Assembly (NCBI RefSeq): GCF_026241205.1
Contig: NZ_JAPFQM010000001.1
Location: 1-64,000 of the forward strand
Reading direction: 5' to 3'
Length of the DNA: 64,000 nucleotides
Source: Thermomicrobium sp. 4228-Ro
GTDB taxonomy: Bacteria > Chloroflexota > Chloroflexia > Thermomicrobiales > Thermomicrobiaceae
Shown here: positions 48,842-57,406 of the stretch, piece by piece
How positions within the stretch are numbered: position 1 is the first letter of the stretch
Layout: each line of letters opens with the position of its first letter
The notes under the pieces: model-generated
Told to the model about the DNA's origin: nothing
Seen by the model: the letters and a program-made list of their open reading frames with translations, nothing else
Database searches by the model: none
Made by a program: the position numbers and the translations under genes

Positions 48842-49725
48842 ACGACCGTTGCCTCGACGGTGATCCAGCTCCGACCGAACAGGATCGAGAGACGACGACC
48901 ATCGTATTCGGGTACGAGGGGTTCGGCTGTCCAGGCGAGAAAGCGCCAGATCCGCCAGAGCTGGTCGCTCCGGTCGGTGATGAACAGCTCATAACCGAGC
49001 GGCAAGACACCCCCGAGGAAGTGGACGACTTGCCAAGCTGGCCAACTGACGTCGATCGTCCGGTCGGCTGTGCCCGGCACGCGTGCCCAAGAACTCTGGG
49101 TGTTCGGTTGTTCCATCATCCGCTCGTGTGGCGTTGCCTGCCAGTGTGCGATGAGAAGTCCGCAGCCGTACCAGGCGAGCCAGGCTTCTAGACGATCACC
49201 GGGAAACGCGAGAGGAAGCGTGCAGACGACACGGCCGACGACTGGGCCTGCGTCGAGGTCTTCGGTCACCTGGTGGATTGTCACGCCGGTGCGGAGCCGC
49301 CCGTCACGATACTGCCAGAAGAGCGGTGCGGGGCCAGGATACTCCGGCAGCGGAGATGGGTGCAGGTTGAACATCCCGAGCGGGTACCGCTCGATGAGAC
49401 GAGCGGGAAGTTTCCACGGGAAGCAGGAGACGACAGCACATTCAGCCGCCGGCAAGGCGTCAGCCGAGAGTACTTCGAGGTCATGCTTGCTCTCGAGAAC
49501 GACGACAGGAATGTTCGATCGTTGAGCCACGGCTGCGGGATCGTCGCTCCAGGGGGCTGCGGGAACAGCGATTCCGGGTGAGCGTGCGCGATCGCTGCGT
49601 CGGGCGAGTACCAGACCGGTCACCGGTACACCAGCGCGCAGTAAAGCTGCCAGCGTCACGCTCGTCTGCCGGCACGGTAATCCACACACTGTGACCCTGG
49701 GAAACCGCGTCGTGCGCTTTGACAT
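48799..49725 (-). CDS. Formyltransferase-family protein (Fmt/ArnA-like)
   Basis: 308 aa. Rossmann-type N-terminal domain; the catalytic centre FNLHPSPLPEYPGPAPLFW supplies Asn and His, and EDLDAGPVV the Asp. GVTIHQVTEDLDAG is typical of 10-formyl-THF transferases. The C-terminal half (residues 200-300) does not look like the tRNA-binding domain of Fmt. A sugar or small-molecule formyltransferase is therefore possible, perhaps tied to the nucleotide-sugar gene on the opposite strand. The substrate is not determined. Confidence 0.75.
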   Translation of the reverse strand: MSKRTTRFPRVTVCGLPCRQTSVTLAALLRAGVPVTGLVLARRSDRARSPGIAVPAAPWSDDPAAVAQRSNIPVVVLESKHDLEVLSADALPAAECAVVSCFPWKLPARLIERYPLGMFNLHPSPLPEYPGPAPLFWQYRDGRLRTGVTIHQVTEDLDAGPVVGRVVCTLPLAFPGDRLEAWLAWYGCGLLIAHWQATPHERMMEQPNTQSSWARVPGTADRTIDVSWPAWQVVHFLGGVLPLGYELFITDRSDQLWRIWRFLAWTAEPLVPEYDGRRLSILFGRSWITVEATVVHPPDRVLRNTLRQ

Positions 49726-49790
49726 GCCGTGATCCGCTTCGCTACGCTTGCCTGCAGCATGCGAGCTGCACCGGCGAGAGGAATGTGACG

Positions 49791-50099
49791 ATGACGCGTA
49801 TGGTGTTCTGCGTGAAGCTCAAGCGGGAGCTGCCTGGACTGGAACGCCCACCTTTCCCCGGCGAGCTGGGGGAACGGATCTACCGGGAAGTCTCGCGCGA
49901 TGCCTGGGAGATGTGGCGGGAATACCAGACGATCGTTATCAACCATTACGGCCTCAATCCCGCTGACCCCGACGATCGGGCGATCCTGCGCCAACACATG
50001 GAGGCGTTCCTGTTCGGCGAGACCGAGGACTTGCCGGAAGGCTGGGTGCCCCCTGGCACGGGCCAACCGGCGAAGGGTGCACCTGCACGCAAGAAGTGA
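49791..50099 (+). CDS. Probable Fe(2+)-trafficking protein (YggX-like)
   Basis: 102 aa from ATG 49791. The segment MVFCVKLKRELPGLERPPFPGELGERIYREVSRDAWEMW followed by NHYGLNPADPDDRAILRQHMEAFLFG matches the YggX family, about 90 aa. The family protects Fe-S clusters under oxidative stress and keeps a conserved Cys near residue 7, present here as FCVKL. Short basic tail. Convergent with the ATP-grasp gene, 24 bp apart. Confidence 0.85.
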   Translation: MTRMVFCVKLKRELPGLERPPFPGELGERIYREVSRDAWEMWREYQTIVINHYGLNPADPDDRAILRQHMEAFLFGETEDLPEGWVPPGTGQPAKGAPARKK

Positions 50100-50123
50100 G
50101 ATGGCACCACTGGACTGCTCTCA

Positions 50124-51383
50124 CTACTGCAGCACCGGCTGGAGCGGCACCTCCGGGACGATACGGATCGCCAGGCGGCTGTGAGCCAGCCGTAACGCTG
50201 CCTCGACCGCATCGGGAGTCTCCCCCCGCGCGAAGATGAAGCCGAGATAACTCGCTCCCTCCGGGAGTGGCACGATCCGGTGATTCCGCTTCGCGGTAAT
50301 CTCCACGTCGACGATACCTGGTACCGCACGTGCTGCGTCGATGCCATCGACCGCTTTGAGGATGCCGCGCCCGGGTATGGGAATCATCATGACCCCGGCG
50401 GCTCCGTCACGTCGAACGAGGGTCGGCAGTGGATCGCCGACGGCATGGGCGAGAATCAGTTCTTCGAGCGTCATACCGGTTCCGAACTCGAGAATGCGTG
50501 AACAGAGACCGCCGATCGACCGTCCAGCGATTTCGATGACCCACGGTCCCCGCTCGTTCACCCGTAATTCCGCATGGATCGGCCCAGTCCGGAGGCCGAG
50601 GGCCTTGGCTGCCTTTTCGGTCGTGTGGGCGATCGCATGCTGGATGTTCTGTGGCAACCGCGAGGGGGTGACGTAAATCGTTTCCTCGAAGAACGGCCCG
50701 TCGAGCGGATCTGGTTTGTCGAAGATGGCGAGGACGGTCAAGGTGCCGTTGGTGAGCAAGCCCTCGACGGCGACCTCGAACCCGGGAACGAACTGCTCGA
50801 CGAGAATGAGCGCATTCGCCAGATCGAGACCGTCACTCGCCAGAATTTGCCGCACGCGCTCGACGGCCTGGGCCAATTGCTCGGGATCATCGGCACGAAT
50901 GACGCCGCGACTCCCGGACAGTCGTGTCGGTTTGACGACGCACGGGAACGTGACGTGTGAAACAATCTCTGGCAGATCGGCGAGAGCCGGAAACGCCCGG
51001 GCGATCGGCGCAGGAACGGCAGCGGCAGCGAAGCGCTGGCGCATGACCCACTTGTCGCGCGCGGCCAGGGCTGCGTCCGGATCGTTGCTCGGTAACCCGA
51101 CTCGGGAAGCGACAAGTGCCGCGAGTACGGTCCCGGCGTCGTCGACGGGAACGATCGCCCGAACAGGAAACTCCCTCGTGAGCGCGATGAGGGCATCGAC
51201 AGCTTCGTCGAGTTTCGAGAAATCGACCGCAAACGGTGAATGCCAGGTAGCGCGTAGAAACTCGGGTGTGTCCTCGACGACCAGGGTCTCGATGTGCAAA
51301 CGTTCGGCTGCCTGCAGGAATGCTTGCGTGCGGTAGCTCGACGGTGTCGTCAACAACAGAACCCGGCGTGGGCTGTCTCGCAT
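50124..51383 (-). CDS. ATP-grasp ligase
   Basis: 419 aa from ATG 51383. ATP-grasp fold: pre-grasp domain (RVLLLTTPSSYRTQAFLQAAERLHIETLVVEDT), VPVDDAGTVLAALVA, ATP-binding FPCVVKPTRLSGSRGVIRADD and LILVEQFVPGFEVAVEGLL, and the metal-binding HAELRVNERGPWVIEIAGRSIGG. This form is like L-amino-acid/dipeptide ligases or biosynthetic carboxylate-amine ligases. No purine or carbamoyl context nearby. It may be cotranscribed with uxuA, 109 bp upstream. The product cannot be named. Confidence 0.8.
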   Translation of the reverse strand: MRDSPRRVLLLTTPSSYRTQAFLQAAERLHIETLVVEDTPEFLRATWHSPFAVDFSKLDEAVDALIALTREFPVRAIVPVDDAGTVLAALVASRVGLPSNDPDAALAARDKWVMRQRFAAAAVPAPIARAFPALADLPEIVSHVTFPCVVKPTRLSGSRGVIRADDPEQLAQAVERVRQILASDGLDLANALILVEQFVPGFEVAVEGLLTNGTLTVLAIFDKPDPLDGPFFEETIYVTPSRLPQNIQHAIAHTTEKAAKALGLRTGPIHAELRVNERGPWVIEIAGRSIGGLCSRILEFGTGMTLEELILAHAVGDPLPTLVRRDGAAGVMMIPIPGRGILKAVDGIDAARAVPGIVDVEITAKRNHRIVPLPEGASYLGFIFARGETPDAVEAALRLAHSRLAIRIVPEVPLQPVLQ

Positions 51384-51492
51384 CGTCGACGTTCTCCCGT
51401 GCCACTCGCGACTGCCCGCTGCTAAGTGTATCCGGTCTCGGCAGTCATCGGTGGTTCCTCCCGCCAAGCGTGTACTAGGTAACGAGTGCAGC

Positions 51493-52539
51493 TCATTGCG
51501 CGCGAGCAGCTGTCTTCAGGACCGCTTCCCGGAGGCCTTTCATGTAGCCGATCGCGAACAGCCTTCCGAGCATCATGTAGCCGGGCTCGGTATTCGGCTC
51601 GCCTTCCATCGTCGGGACATGGTCGGGTCGCATGACGCCACGGAAACCGACCTCGTAGTAGGCGCGCATCGCTTCGAACATATCGGTCTGTCCGTCGTCG
51701 TGGAAGGTTTCGACGAAGCGGGTCGGGGTGCCACGAACGTCGCGGAAATGGACGAAGTGAATCTTGTTCTGCTGACCGAAATATCGAATCCATCGAGGGA
51801 CATCGACGCCCATCGTCGAGAACGTTCCCTGGCAAAAGGTCAACCCGTGCTGCGGACTCTGGTAGAGATCCAAGGCTTTTTGGAGGTTTTCAGGCGTAAT
51901 CAGGATACGGGCGATACCGCGCAGCGAGGGGACCGGTGGATCGTCCGGATGCAGCGCGAGTTTGACGCCGGTTTCCTCGGCGACCGGGACGACAGCTTCG
52001 AGAAAGTAGCGCAAGCTGTCCCAGAGCTGTCGTTCGGCCACCGAACCGACCTCGGTCGGTCCTGCCTGTTCCATCAGTTCATGGTCATAGCTCGTCGTGA
52101 GGGCACCGCCGCGGGTCGGCGTCGTGACCGACGTCCGGGCCCAGTTGATGACCGCCATCCAGTTCCAGCACCAAACGGGAATTTCGAGCTTGCCCATATT
52201 GCGCAGCAGGGTGATGACCCATTCGATCTCCTCGTCACGACCTGGAAGACCGAGGCGGGCGCGATGCATCGGTGGTGATGCCTCGATGACAGAAATGGTG
52301 AGGCCGGCCTCCCGGAAGCGCTGAACCATGAGCAGCAGGGGCATGAAGTCCCAGGGGCGGTGTTCCTTCGGCGGAAGATCGGGCGGAACGATCGTCTGGG
52401 GAACACCAGGTGGGCTATAGGCCTGATGTCCGCCGGCGACATGGCCGGGAAGCGTCGTGACGGCATGGGTCACACCCAGCTGGAGAGCCAGGCGCCAGCG
52501 CTCGTTCGGCCACGGTGGAAGGACAAGTGCGAGTTCCAT
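51493..52539 (-). CDS. uxuA: Mannonate dehydratase
   Basis: Converts D-mannonate to 2-keto-3-deoxygluconate in hexuronate catabolism. 348 aa from ATG 52539. TIM-barrel family with VWCWNWMAVINWARTS, LALHPDDPPVPSLRGIARILI, LTFCQGTFSTMG, IHFVHFRDVRGTPTRFVETFHDDGQ and RPDHVPTMEGEPN, all UxuA hallmarks (metal-binding His/Cys residues in the last blocks). Divergent from an SDR gene, likely its pathway partner. No uxaC, kdgK or KDPG aldolase gene is in the window. Confidence 0.9.
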   Translation of the reverse strand: MELALVLPPWPNERWRLALQLGVTHAVTTLPGHVAGGHQAYSPPGVPQTIVPPDLPPKEHRPWDFMPLLLMVQRFREAGLTISVIEASPPMHRARLGLPGRDEEIEWVITLLRNMGKLEIPVWCWNWMAVINWARTSVTTPTRGGALTTSYDHELMEQAGPTEVGSVAERQLWDSLRYFLEAVVPVAEETGVKLALHPDDPPVPSLRGIARILITPENLQKALDLYQSPQHGLTFCQGTFSTMGVDVPRWIRYFGQQNKIHFVHFRDVRGTPTRFVETFHDDGQTDMFEAMRAYYEVGFRGVMRPDHVPTMEGEPNTEPGYMMLGRLFAIGYMKGLREAVLKTAARAQ

Positions 52540-52814
52540 CGTTGCACCACCTTTCCGTATGGGGCGATTGTCGCCCAACTCGTGACCGCTGGGAAGCGGC
52601 TTTGCACCGAGCCTCGTGGTCGAGCACCGTGCTGGCAGGATCGGGCTCGGGGGCGTTCGATCGTGTTCGACACGACAACGTCGCGTCCAGCAGCAGAGGA
52701 GCCAGGAAAGAGAAGCTGGTCCCGCTTGCCGCAAAGGGCGTTCCCGGTACGGGCGGCTTGCCTCATACTGACGGGTCGGTACCGGTGGGACGTCGGGATC
52801 GAAAGGGGGACAGT
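52540..52814. promoter_or_regulatory. Divergent uxuA/SDR control region with palindromic operator candidate
   Basis: 275 bp between divergent genes. TCGTGT-TCG-ACACGA (52661-52675) is a perfect 15-bp palindrome in mid-region, the size and layout of GntR- or LacI-type operators. No clear -35/-10 pair. No regulator gene is adjacent. Confidence 0.5.
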
Positions 52815-53600
52815 ATGGGCAAGCTGGACGGAAGGCGTGCTCTGGTCACTGGCGCGGGGATGGGCATCGGACGTGGCATTGCGCTCGCTCTGGCGCAGGA
52901 AGGAGCAGCCGTCGCGCTGCACTACGCGCACAGCCGCAGCGGAGCGGAAGTCGCAGCCGAGGAGATCCGCAGGGCTGGGGGCGACGCGTTCGTGATCGGC
53001 GGCGACTTGCGCTCCGTCGCCGAGTGTCGTCGTGTCGTCGACGAAGCAGCCGCAGCGCTCGGCGGACTCGATATTCTCGTCAACAATGCCGGGGTAACGC
53101 GAGCACGACCCTTCCTCGATTTTCCCGAGGACGTGTACGATGAACTCTTCGACCTCAACATGCGAGGCACTTTCTTCTGTTCACAACAAGCGGCGCGGTA
53201 CATGGTTGAACGAGGGGGCGGCGTCATCCTGAATATCACCTCGATCCATGGGGCGGCTGGATTCCCGCGGCACGCGGCCTACGCCGCGACGAAGGGGGCG
53301 ATCATCGCCTTTACGCGTTCGCTCGCCATCGAGCTCGCGCCGTTACGCATCCGCGTCAACGCGATCGGTCCCGGTCTGATCGAGGTGCCCCGATATTTCG
53401 AGATTCCCGGCTACACGACGGAATTCGGAAATTCGCTGGTACCGTGGGGTAGAGTGGGGCGGCCCGAGGATGTGGGAAAGGCTGCCGTGTTCCTCGTCTC
53501 GGACGATGCCGAATTCATCACCGGACAAGTGCTCTTCGTGGACGGGGGCACGCAGGCGCGAATGGGACTCTGGTGGGAGCAAGCCGAGGCACCACAGTGA
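52815..53600 (+). CDS. SDR-family oxidoreductase (possible D-mannonate/fructuronate oxidoreductase)
   Basis: 261 aa from ATG 52815 (GGGGGACAGT upstream). Classical SDR: TGAGMGIGRGIALALAQEGAAV (cofactor), NNAGVTRARPF, S-x12-Y-x3-K catalytic triad (ITSIHGAAGFPRHAAYAATKGA), and a C-terminal GQVLFVDGGTQARMG. Divergent from uxuA with a shared regulatory region, so a hexuronate step is a reasonable inference; 3-oxoacyl reductase-like function is an alternative. Confidence 0.8.
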   Translation: MGKLDGRRALVTGAGMGIGRGIALALAQEGAAVALHYAHSRSGAEVAAEEIRRAGGDAFVIGGDLRSVAECRRVVDEAAAALGGLDILVNNAGVTRARPFLDFPEDVYDELFDLNMRGTFFCSQQAARYMVERGGGVILNITSIHGAAGFPRHAAYAATKGAIIAFTRSLAIELAPLRIRVNAIGPGLIEVPRYFEIPGYTTEFGNSLVPWGRVGRPEDVGKAAVFLVSDDAEFITGQVLFVDGGTQARMGLWWEQAEAPQ

Positions 53601-53651
53601 GCGGTGCGTACGTGGCAGGGGTCGGGACGTGCCTTGCGCTACCGATCTCAC

Positions 53652-53687
53652 CGAAAAGCGAGAGCGCGGTCAGACGACCGCGCTCTC
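53652..53687 (-). terminator. Terminator of tRNA-Asp
   Basis: 12-bp perfect stem GAGAGCGCGGTC/GACCGCGCTCTC (53660-53671, 53676-53687) with 4-nt loop. On the minus strand it is followed by GCTTTTCGG. It also lies just past the SDR stop, so it may work in both directions. Confidence 0.8.
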
Positions 53688-53693
53688 GATCAG

Positions 53694-53767
53694 CGGAAGC
53701 GACGGGATTCGAACCCGCGATCTCGGCCTTGACAGGGCCGCGTGTTAGGCCTCTACACCACGCCTCC
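53694..53767 (-). tRNA. tRNA-Asp (GTC)
   Basis: 74-nt cloverleaf. Acceptor GGAGGCG pairs with CGCTTCC (one G-T); D-arm GTGT/ACAC; anticodon stem CGGCC/GGCCG with loop CTGTCAA (GTC); T-arm GCGGG-TTCGAAT-CCCGT; discriminator G, as expected for Asp; CCA not encoded. Confidence 0.95.
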
Positions 53768-53830
53768 GCATTGTCACGTCAGGAGTATGGCACAACGATG
53801 CCCAGGTTGTCAAGGGACGGTCTCTACCGT

Positions 53831-55507
53831 TCAGGAAAGCGCCTGCGAGGACTCGCGGACTCGTCTCAGGATCACCGAAGCCTCGTCGCTTCGTGCCAAG
53901 CGAGGGCGGTGGTAGTCCTGGATGATCACTGGCACGAGGTGGTAGCGACGGAGTTCGGCTCCGGAAAACCAGAGATGAAGGATCAAGCCTTGCTTCGTTT
54001 CGAACGACCACTCCTGGTCGAAAACGAAGTTTCCGAGCGAGTAGAAGATCGGTCTCCCACGGTACCACTCGATTCCCTGGACCCAGTGCGGATGCGAACC
54101 GACGACGAGCGTCGCTCCGCTATCGATCGCGAGATGCGCGATCCGCCGTTGGGTTTCGGTCGGGATGAGCGTGTATTCGACTCCCCAATGAAAGTACGGT
54201 ATTACGATGTCCGCGCAATCGGCTGCTCGACGGATGGCAGTCGCAACGATCTCGGGTTCGAGTGGAGCCGTGCCAGCAGTCGTTTCCGTCGCTCCAGACC
54301 ACTGTGCGGAAATACCGTCGAAACCGAGCAAAGCGATGGTGACGTTCCCGACGCGGAGTACCGCTGGCTCACTCGCCTGTCGCAGATCGTCCCCCGCTCC
54401 GAACCAGCTGATGCCGGCTCGGTCGAGGGCGGCCTGCGTGTCACGCAGTGCGTCCGCACCGAAGTCCATGCTGTGGTTGTTGGCGAGACTGACCGCATCG
54501 ATACCAGCGAGCGTCAAGCCGTCGACTGCTCGCGGGAAGGTGAGAAAGCGCATCGTGTATGGATCGTCGGGTGGAGGGAAGCGGTCGCTCAGAGCGCACT
54601 CGAGGTTTCCGATCGTCAGGTCGCTCCGAGCGAGCTCGTCGGCAACGTCGCGAAAGGGAGCCTGCCAATCGTCGAGACGCTCCATGATGCGATGGACGGT
54701 GCGACCGAGAATCATGTCACCGACGACCGTCACAGTCAGGAAACGCGGCCGATCGATCGTAACGGGAAGCTGAGCTTCGTCGGGCAGCAGCTGCACTGGT
54801 CCCTCGACGACGAGCCACTCGGTCAGTACCTCCGGAATGGCTGCACCGTGCGCCTGACGGAGCGGGTCGCGACTATCGAGCGTGAGTACCGAGAGTCGAG
54901 GGTGGATCGCGGTCGGCTCGACGAAGGCCAGCACGCCTGGTTGTGCCAGAGTCAACAGTTCTGGAACTCGCGCAACGACGGCGAGCGGATTGGAGAACAC
55001 GAATCCCTCGTCTCGAACCGAAACACGTGCGATCGGGAGCGATTCGACACTGCCAAGAGCTTGCCAGTCGTCAATCGTTCCATCCAGAATGGCTGGAAGC
55101 GCCGCGACCGGTAGATCCTGCACCAGATTGTCGTGCGAGGTCACCGGGACGAACCAACGACCACCGATCGGCAAGCCGGTCGGCGAACCCTGGATCGTAC
55201 GAAGGCGGAAAGTTCCGTTGTCGTCGTTCAGCTGGAGACGCCAATGCGGCGGGATAGAGCTGGTGAGCTGGTGGAGCCATCGCTGTGCCTGGTGTCGTAA
55301 GGTTGGCGGGAGTGGTGGTACCGCAATGTCGATGACGGGACGGGCCGGCAGTGTTCGTGGCGAACTCGATGTAGAGCGAAGCATTCGGTGCCGAACCGCG
55401 TCGGCAGTGGTGGCTTGCGGTGCTGGCAACCCTTCGGTAGGACTCGACGTTTGCCCGCAGCTTGCCAGCAACACTGATAAACTAGCGAGGAACTGTCGTC
55501 GGGTCAC
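53831..55507 (-). CDS. CapA-family metallophosphatase-like lipoprotein with N-terminal solute-binding-like domain
   Basis: 558 aa from GTG 55507. N-terminal RRQFLASLSVLLASCG is a lipoprotein signal with the lipobox Cys near residue 16. Residues 60-260 resemble a degenerate phosphate/molybdate-type binding protein (FVPVTSHDNLVQDLPVAALPAILDGTIDDWQALG). Residues 285-545 are the CapA/PgsA domain: VVGDMILGRTV, GNLECALSDR, SLANNHSMDFG, GFDGISAQ, and HFHWG-like YFHWGVEY with SGATLVVGSHPHWVQGIEWYRGRPIFYSLGNFVF. CapA proteins are linked to poly-gamma-glutamate or capsule export. No other pgs gene nearby. Confidence 0.82.
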   Translation of the reverse strand: MTRRQFLASLSVLLASCGQTSSPTEGLPAPQATTADAVRHRMLRSTSSSPRTLPARPVIDIAVPPLPPTLRHQAQRWLHQLTSSIPPHWRLQLNDDNGTFRLRTIQGSPTGLPIGGRWFVPVTSHDNLVQDLPVAALPAILDGTIDDWQALGSVESLPIARVSVRDEGFVFSNPLAVVARVPELLTLAQPGVLAFVEPTAIHPRLSVLTLDSRDPLRQAHGAAIPEVLTEWLVVEGPVQLLPDEAQLPVTIDRPRFLTVTVVGDMILGRTVHRIMERLDDWQAPFRDVADELARSDLTIGNLECALSDRFPPPDDPYTMRFLTFPRAVDGLTLAGIDAVSLANNHSMDFGADALRDTQAALDRAGISWFGAGDDLRQASEPAVLRVGNVTIALLGFDGISAQWSGATETTAGTAPLEPEIVATAIRRAADCADIVIPYFHWGVEYTLIPTETQRRIAHLAIDSGATLVVGSHPHWVQGIEWYRGRPIFYSLGNFVFDQEWSFETKQGLILHLWFSGAELRRYHLVPVIIQDYHRPRLARSDEASVILRRVRESSQALS

Positions 55508-55637
55508 CCCTGCGTCGCTCCCGAACGTGTTCGCTCTCAGCTGGTGATGCTCGAGAAACGATAGCGTCCCCGTATAGCAATGGCAAGGTGCCCACAAACG
55601 CGTTCCGGAATCTCAGAAACCATGATAGGGGAAACAA

Positions 55638-55662
55638 CGGGGAGACAGCAACTGTCTCCCCG
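55638..55662 (-). terminator. Terminator after the extradiol dioxygenase gene
   Basis: 10-bp stem CGGGGAGACA/TGTCTCCCCG (55638-55647, 55653-55662) with 5-nt loop. On the minus strand it is followed by TTGTTT. It closes the four-gene minus-strand aromatic unit. Confidence 0.7.
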
Positions 55663-55690
55663 GCTCGTACGTGTCGAACGATCCCGCAAG

Positions 55691-56671
55691 CTAGCGGGCG
55701 ACCGCGACCGGTGGCGTGCCGTGTGTGTGGAAGGTAGCCACAGTCGGAAGGCCCCAGGCCTGACCGCGCTTCCGCTCTTCCTCTGTCCAGACGATCGGCT
55801 TCCAGTCTGGGGCGACGACGAGGCGCGCGCCCGGGCAGCCGATCTCGACACGGTGACCGCCCGGCTCGATCACGTAGAGGAATACGGTCTGCTGCACCGC
55901 ATGCTTGTGCGGGCCGTATTCGATCTTGTAACCGAACTCGATCGCGATATCGGCAGCGCGAAGCACCTCCTCGCGGGTGTCGACCGCGTAGCAGACATGG
56001 TGGAAACGGCCGCGGGCGCCCGTGCCGTCCTCGGTGACCGCGATCTCGTACCCCTTATTGTTCGACGTCACCCAGGCTCCCTTCTCGGATCCGTCATCGA
56101 AGATGATGCACTCCGTCAGTTTGAGCCCGAGGTACTTCTGGAGGAAGATCCGCGTCGAACGGACATCGGCAGCGAAGACGTTGATGTGATCGAGTCGCCG
56201 CACATTGCAGCCGCGAGCGGGGAAGCGGGAGGCTTGATTCTTGAGAGCTGGCTTCGTTTCCGGTGTCGGCTGGTACCATTCGATCTCCCAGATGAGCTCA
56301 CCGATATGGCCGTCCGGAGTTCGGAACCGATACGCTGGACCGTGACCGGCATCGCCGTCGATCCAGCCCAAGCCGAGGCCCGACTGCTCGAGGAGTGCGA
56401 CACGGCGCTGGAGTGCCTCGGGCGTGCTGACCCGGTAGGCGAAGTGTTCCATCGCGGGAACCGGACCGACTGTAAGCTTGAGGGTGTGGTGCGCGTAGTC
56501 GTCCCACCCGCGTAGATACACCGAGTTCCCTCGCTGCTCGGTCACGTACATCCCCATGTACTCGACGAAAAACCGAACGCTTTCATCGAGTACCGGAGTC
56601 GTGAGTTCGAGATGGGCAAGGTGGGCCATATCGAAGCTCGGTTCACCGATATAGAGGGTCACATCGTTCAT
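55691..56671 (-). CDS. Type I (VOC) extradiol ring-cleavage dioxygenase, catechol 2,3-dioxygenase-like
   Basis: 326 aa. Two vicinal-oxygen-chelate domains. The N-terminal half (MAHLAHLELTTPVLDESVRFFVEYMGMYV, GNSVYLRGWDDYAHHTLKL) and the C-terminal half (RRLDHINVFAADV, GRFHHVCYAVD, GGHRVEIGCPG) match catechol 2,3-dioxygenases. Iron ligands would be H162, H225 and E276, with spacing like that of XylE. It cleaves a catecholic ring beside one hydroxyl. The actual substrate (catechol, protocatechuate, gallate type) is not readable. Last gene of the unit with RraA, GalB-like and amidohydrolase genes. Confidence 0.85.
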   Translation of the reverse strand: MNDVTLYIGEPSFDMAHLAHLELTTPVLDESVRFFVEYMGMYVTEQRGNSVYLRGWDDYAHHTLKLTVGPVPAMEHFAYRVSTPEALQRRVALLEQSGLGLGWIDGDAGHGPAYRFRTPDGHIGELIWEIEWYQPTPETKPALKNQASRFPARGCNVRRLDHINVFAADVRSTRIFLQKYLGLKLTECIIFDDGSEKGAWVTSNNKGYEIAVTEDGTGARGRFHHVCYAVDTREEVLRAADIAIEFGYKIEYGPHKHAVQQTVFLYVIEPGGHRVEIGCPGARLVVAPDWKPIVWTEEERKRGQAWGLPTVATFHTHGTPPVAVAR

Positions 56672-56720
56672 CGCGAACCTCCCCTGCGTTGATGACCGAT
56701 CACCGACTGATCCCCCAACC

Positions 56721-57386
56721 TCACCGTTGTCCCTCGACGACCTGGCGCAGGCCGTGGATATCGAAGCTCAGTTCCCCAAACTTCAGTCGCTCACGCATCC
56801 GCGCTTCGCGCTCGGCACGGGCGCGGGCTGCTTCGAGGACCGCTTCAGCTCGGTTCCGTGCAACCACGACAGCCCCGTCGTCGTCGAGGACGACGATGTC
56901 ACCCGGGGCCACGCGTGCACCGCCCACTGTCACCGGAACCTCGAGTTGACCGATTTTGTCTTTCGTCGCTCCACGCACCCGAATGAATCGCGTCCACACC
57001 GGCAGATCCATCGCCCGCAGTTCGTCGACATCGCGGACCGCTGCGTCGACGAGGAGCGCCGCTGCACCACGAACCTTGGCCTGGATCGCGAGGAGTTCGC
57101 CAACCAGGGCGACGGGCTCCGGCTCCGGCATCGTGAGGACCAGAACAGCACCAGGATAGACGCGTTCCATCACTGCATGCACCATGAGGTTGTCACCCTG
57201 CCCGCAGAGGACTGTCAATGCTGGGCCTGCGACACGACGGTCCGGAAGCAAGGGGATGAGCGGAATATCGATCAAGCCCTCACGGCCCGATGCTTCGTAG
57301 ACAGTCGCCACCCCCAGCTCTGCGAATGCGCGGGAAAGTTCGAGAGCGGTCGCATCGGGGACGGTAGCCTGGCGCACTTCGGTCAT
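56721..57386 (-). CDS. RraA/GalC-like 4-carboxy-4-hydroxy-2-oxoadipate aldolase
   Basis: 221 aa. RraA-fold protein with GELLAIQAKVRGAAALLVDAAVRD, containing the G96...R118-D119 pyruvate/metal site of CHA aldolases, and an N-terminal ATVYEASGREG segment. In the gallate and protocatechuate 4,5-cleavage pathways this enzyme splits CHA to pyruvate and oxaloacetate. Length and neighbours (GalB-like and dioxygenase) favour aldolase over the RNase E inhibitor RraA. 20 bp after the GalB-like gene. Confidence 0.82.
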   Translation of the reverse strand: MTEVRQATVPDATALELSRAFAELGVATVYEASGREGLIDIPLIPLLPDRRVAGPALTVLCGQGDNLMVHAVMERVYPGAVLVLTMPEPEPVALVGELLAIQAKVRGAAALLVDAAVRDVDELRAMDLPVWTRFIRVRGATKDKIGQLEVPVTVGGARVAPGDIVVLDDDGAVVVARNRAEAVLEAARARAEREARMRERLKFGELSFDIHGLRQVVEGQR

Positions 57387-57406
57387 CGGTGTGTCCTCCT
57401 CTCCGA

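Noticed and set aside
53573-55114. 513-codon plus-strand open frame
   Set aside because: Antisense to the CapA lipoprotein gene and running through tRNA-Asp. No recognisable domain.
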